The notes under the pieces are model-generated. The model searched no databases, had not been told where the DNA came from, and saw only the letters and a program-made list of their open reading frames with translations. From Clostridia bacterium (GTDB taxonomy: Bacteria > Bacillota > Clostridia > Christensenellales > CAG-138), in the NCBI GenBank assembly GCA_017509785.1, contig JAFWOT010000014.1, positions 124,001-188,000 on the forward strand: a stretch of DNA of 64,000 bases, in the 5' to 3' direction. Each line of letters starts with the position of its first letter. Position 1 is the stretch's first letter. A program made the position numbers and the translations under genes. Shown in pieces: positions 60,979 through 64,000 of this stretch.

Positions 60979-61623
60979 TCATTTACCGGGATTTGGCATC
61001 GGAAAGGCGTTCAGATGATTCTCCCCTTTGTAATTGTCTATGTTTTCCACAAGGCGCGACAGGAACCCTTCTGCAGCAGGTTCTGTTGGGAACCATACCA
61101 TCGACTGTCCGAAGCCGTATGAACGTGTATAGCGTGCTGTCGGTACGGACCATATAGCACGGTTGCGTTCGCCAAAGGGCAGCAGAACACAGTCGTCTGC
61201 TTTTGCCATTACGTTGTACCAGTGGCCCTCTTCCGAGCCGTCTTCAAATTCCATTACCCATTCCTGCAGTTCTCGAAACACCTCGGCATGCTTGTACCAT
61301 CCGACGACTGTAAGGTCTCCTGTGTCCATCGTGGCACACCAGATTACGAGGACATCGCCTATCGACGGCTCCTTTTTCAGCGCAGAGCAGCCGGCAATCT
61401 TCTCGATGTGAATTGTGTTCGTTACCCCGCGATTGGACTTCGGTTCAACAAAACCCAGACATACGGGTTCATCTTCGCCGTTAAGAAGGAACGGCATGAA
61501 ATTATATTCCTCGTGTCCGTAGCCGTTTTCTGCAACAAAGCTGCCTCCGTTTATTGCGGGATCCTCAGGGCAAACGCCCTTATAGTACTTCATGCTCGAA
61601 ATTTTCAGGAACAGTATCCTCAT
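60979..61623 (-). CDS. unknown protein with a probable nucleic acid-binding PUA-like domain
   Basis: 214 residues beginning MRILFLKISSMKYYKGVCPE, with GGSFVAENGYGHEEYNFMPF and VVGWYKHAEVFRELQEWV. This N-terminal arrangement occurs in uncharacterised proteins, some fused to nuclease domains; the VVGWYK segment recalls EVE/PUA-like folds. No nuclease domain is present here. It lies 75 bases downstream of the helicase-SprT gene on the same strand and may be cotranscribed. Confidence 0.6.
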   Translation of the reverse strand: MRILFLKISSMKYYKGVCPEDPAINGGSFVAENGYGHEEYNFMPFLLNGEDEPVCLGFVEPKSNRGVTNTIHIEKIAGCSALKKEPSIGDVLVIWCATMDTGDLTVVGWYKHAEVFRELQEWVMEFEDGSEEGHWYNVMAKADDCVLLPFGERNRAIWSVPTARYTRSYGFGQSMVWFPTEPAAEGFLSRLVENIDNYKGENHLNAFPMPNPGK

Positions 61624-61698
61624 ATTTTTAAGCTCCCTTCTTTTGATGCTTCCATTTTACCGCCAATTATAATGATGATCGAGGACGGCTTGTCCCCT

Positions 61699-64000
61699 TT
61701 ACATCCCAAGCTCACGATCGAACTTTGGGAATGTGTTATCAAGGAACCGTTCATGCTCCGTCCAGTTCGGATACTTATGCTCCTCTGCACGGAACGCCTT
61801 GTTGTGATAGCGGTTGTCCCTATGCAGCAGTTCGTGGTAGATAACGTATTTTACCGTTTCCGCAGGAACGTCCTTTGAATTGAGAATGCAGTTGATATGT
61901 ATCCGATTGCGTTCTCCATAGAAATATTCTCCGTAATAGCCTGCGTATGCCTTGTCCGACCATCTGACGGGCGGCAGATCGCCGTATGCGCCGTCGAACA
62001 TCTCTTCGACCACCTGAGCTGTGAGTTCGTTTATGTCATATATCGGGGTGCGGTCGAGGGTGATGAAGTCCTCCTCTATCTCTTCGATCTTCATCCCCGG
62101 AGTCTTCACCCCGTTCGGATGCATGAGCAGCTCGCGCACCCTGCGGCAGTATTCATCGAACCCGCCGTAGATGCTGTCTATCACTTCGGGATTCGAATCG
62201 TAGGCCTCGCGGAGCTTTCCGTCGATATCGGCAACGCCCACATTCTCTTCCCTGAGCTTTTCAGCCGCTGCGGCTGCGTCGGCCTGTTTTCTCTCCTTGA
62301 ATCGACAAAGATGCGGAAATTCACCCGAGATCCTGTATGTATCGATAATCATCTGAAGCTCGTTTGCCGAGGGAAGAAGGCCAAACCCGCCGAACCAATT
62401 GTCAAGCGCGTCATTTCCCGTGTAGTCAGCATTATCAAGCGTGGAGGCACGGTGCGAGAGCATCGCGTTGTAGCCCGAAAGCTGGGAGGAAAAAACGAGC
62501 ACCTTGCGCTCTGCATTATCCTCATCGAACACGTCATACCAACCCACCGGAAGCACGCAGACCGGGGCGGGCCGGTTTGGATCGGCATATTCCGTCCGAA
62601 TTGCATCCATATATGCCCGGATGAGCGCCCAAGGCACGGTTTCGTCGGAAGTATGGACTTTTGAGGGCTTCTGTTCGCCTTCTTCGCCGTAAAGCTCGCC
62701 CTCGATGAGAAATTGCGGATTGAGCCAATTGACGTATCTGTCCCAAATATCGTTGAAGCAGACTATGTTTACGCTCTCCGTTCCGCCCGCGTATTTGCCG
62801 CGCATCCCCCTGCCGATCATCTGCATCAGAAGAACGTCGCTCTGGGTGGGCCTTGTAAGGAAAACGGTTTGGATATCCGGAATATCGCTGCCCTCCGTAA
62901 GCACCTGAATGTTTACCAGCACTTCCAGCTCCCCTTTTTTGAAGCGCTCGATCTTATCCGCGTTTCCCTCATGCGCACAGTAGATATAATCACAGCGCAC
63001 GCCGCGTGAGGCAAGCTCCTCGCAAAGGCTTATGCAGTGAGTCGAATTGAGGGCGAATATCAAAGTCTTACCATAACGCTCGCGATCCTTCATGTAGGTA
63101 TCTGCAATGAGCATATTTCGTTCTTTGATCCTTGCAAGGCGCTCCATCGTTTCCGGAGAAAGCTCTCCCCACTTTTCAATGTACCTTCGTTCCGGCGGCG
63201 TCAGCTCGGAAGCAAAGTCGACGTTCGTATCAACAAACTCGAATTTCGGCTCCGCAAGGTAGGCCTTTGCGATAAGATCGCTCATTGCAACGCTGTAAAC
63301 TATGTTCCCTGAAAACATGCCCATGAGTTTTGCGGTTCCTTCATCGCTCATTCGCACGGGTGTTGCCGTCAGCCCGAGCAGTTTTACGTTTGCTGCATTC
63401 TTCTTAACTTCATTTATTATCAGGCGGTAGGAAGGCGCAACAGCGTGGTGTGCTTCGTCTATCACTACCATCACTTTAGCCCCGAGTACGGACTGAAGAT
63501 ACGGAAGGTTGCGGACAAGGCTCTGCACACCGCAGATCAGCACATCGTCATCACGTTCGGTCGCTTTTACCGAAGCATGGTTTCCCGATACGCACACCAT
63601 CTTGAACCGCGCCCTGTCGGGATCGGCATTCCTCAGGAGCGCGCCGGCGTGAGCATAGACGGCCGATGCGGTCTGCTCGATAAGCATCGCCCGGTGAGTC
63701 AGCCAAACCACCTGCCACCCCTTGGCGACAGCGGACTCAATAAGAAAACGCACCGCAACGCGTGTCTTGCCGCTCCCTGTGGGCATTACGAGTATCCCGC
63801 CCGCGCGGTCATCGGCGAAAAAGCATTTGTCTAACGCTTCCACAGCTTTTTCCTGATAATCATAGAGAGGGATATCGCCCGGGATACATCTTTGAATGTC
63901 TATCATCTTCGGCGCTGTGAACACGGAAAACTCCGCGTCGTCATCGATCCGTTTGTCTCCCTCGCGGTAAAGCTCGCCGATTATGAGTCTCGATACGGTA
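61699..64000 (-). CDS. SF2 helicase fused to an SprT-like metalloprotease (5' partial)
   Basis: At least 767 residues; the frame stays open to the window edge, so the N-terminus is missing. SF2 motifs: VMPTGSGKTRVA (I), VVIDEAHHAV (II), LLGLTATPVRM (III), QMIGRGMRGK (VI). The C-terminal ~120 residues carry KYVIYHELLHRDNRYHNKAF, the HExxH zinc site of SprT/Wss1-type proteases, and finish in KFDRELGM. SprT-like enzymes digest proteins crosslinked to DNA. The combination suggests removal of roadblocks or attack on DNA-bound proteins. Confidence 0.88.
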   Translation of the reverse strand, partial: TVSRLIIGELYREGDKRIDDDAEFSVFTAPKMIDIQRCIPGDIPLYDYQEKAVEALDKCFFADDRAGGILVMPTGSGKTRVAVRFLIESAVAKGWQVVWLTHRAMLIEQTASAVYAHAGALLRNADPDRARFKMVCVSGNHASVKATERDDDVLICGVQSLVRNLPYLQSVLGAKVMVVIDEAHHAVAPSYRLIINEVKKNAANVKLLGLTATPVRMSDEGTAKLMGMFSGNIVYSVAMSDLIAKAYLAEPKFEFVDTNVDFASELTPPERRYIEKWGELSPETMERLARIKERNMLIADTYMKDRERYGKTLIFALNSTHCISLCEELASRGVRCDYIYCAHEGNADKIERFKKGELEVLVNIQVLTEGSDIPDIQTVFLTRPTQSDVLLMQMIGRGMRGKYAGGTESVNIVCFNDIWDRYVNWLNPQFLIEGELYGEEGEQKPSKVHTSDETVPWALIRAYMDAIRTEYADPNRPAPVCVLPVGWYDVFDEDNAERKVLVFSSQLSGYNAMLSHRASTLDNADYTGNDALDNWFGGFGLLPSANELQMIIDTYRISGEFPHLCRFKERKQADAAAAAEKLREENVGVADIDGKLREAYDSNPEVIDSIYGGFDEYCRRVRELLMHPNGVKTPGMKIEEIEEDFITLDRTPIYDINELTAQVVEEMFDGAYGDLPPVRWSDKAYAGYYGEYFYGERNRIHINCILNSKDVPAETVKYVIYHELLHRDNRYHNKAFRAEEHKYPNWTEHERFLDNTFPKFDRELGM

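Overview
The window comes from a high-GC member of the Bacillota, most likely an uncultured gut-type lineage of class Clostridia. Evidence is the strong AGGAGG ribosome sites, TTGACA/TATAAT promoters, and the gene families present (TnpV, MobV relaxase, YjzC-like, ECF sigma/anti-sigma pair). No tRNA, rRNA or CRISPR array was seen.

Bases 1-9,601 are ordinary chromosome: a heterodimeric ABC exporter (first subunit cut by the window edge), an esterase, an ECF sigma factor with a membrane anti-sigma factor, a divergent orotate-phosphoribosyltransferase-like protein, two small membrane proteins, xanthine phosphoribosyltransferase (xpt) and GMP synthase (guaA). From the last codons of guaA onward almost everything is accessory.

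My main reading is that the rest is a tandem array of mobile islands stacked on the 3' end of guaA. The 14-base core GAGTGGGAATGATG spans the guaA stop codon (9590-9603). It recurs exactly at 40526-40539, and in diverged form at 60694-60707. Each distal core is the last part of a conserved ~270-280 bp block (40263-40541 and 60441-60709). This divides the window into island 1 (about 9.6-40.5 kb), island 2 (about 40.5-60.7 kb) and the start of island 3 (60.7 kb onward). Only island 1 has a visible integrase.

Island 1 opens with an integrative mobilizable core: excisionase-like protein, tyrosine integrase, MobC-like protein, RepA-like ATPase, iterons, candidate oriT, MobV relaxase and TnpV. It is preceded by 1.1 kb of noncoding DNA holding a family of covarying hairpins. 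The cargo follows: AbiE toxin-antitoxin; a GNAT; a SLOG protein; an XRE/DUF5677 pair; a HigB-HigA-SecB toxin-antitoxin-chaperone module; a WYL regulator with unknown genes; DUF2130; and an Mza-like defence cluster (C5 methyltransferase, GHKL ATPase, Z1 protein, DUF4420 nuclease, AIPR) with Vsr, an Mrr-type restriction enzyme and an HD protein. A second WYL regulator heads that cluster.

Island 2 carries a radical SAM/ASCH/unknown trio. It then has one long minus-strand run combining type I restriction-modification (hsdM, hsdS, hsdR) with McrBC, a Bro-N protein and two membrane proteins. A Fic protein, an SF1 helicase split by an amber codon, and a small operon headed by a DUF3427 fragment follow. 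Island 3 begins with terminators and an 85-bp remnant of the mobilizable core seen in island 1. It then holds an unknown protein and an SF2 helicase fused to an SprT-like metalloprotease that runs off the window.
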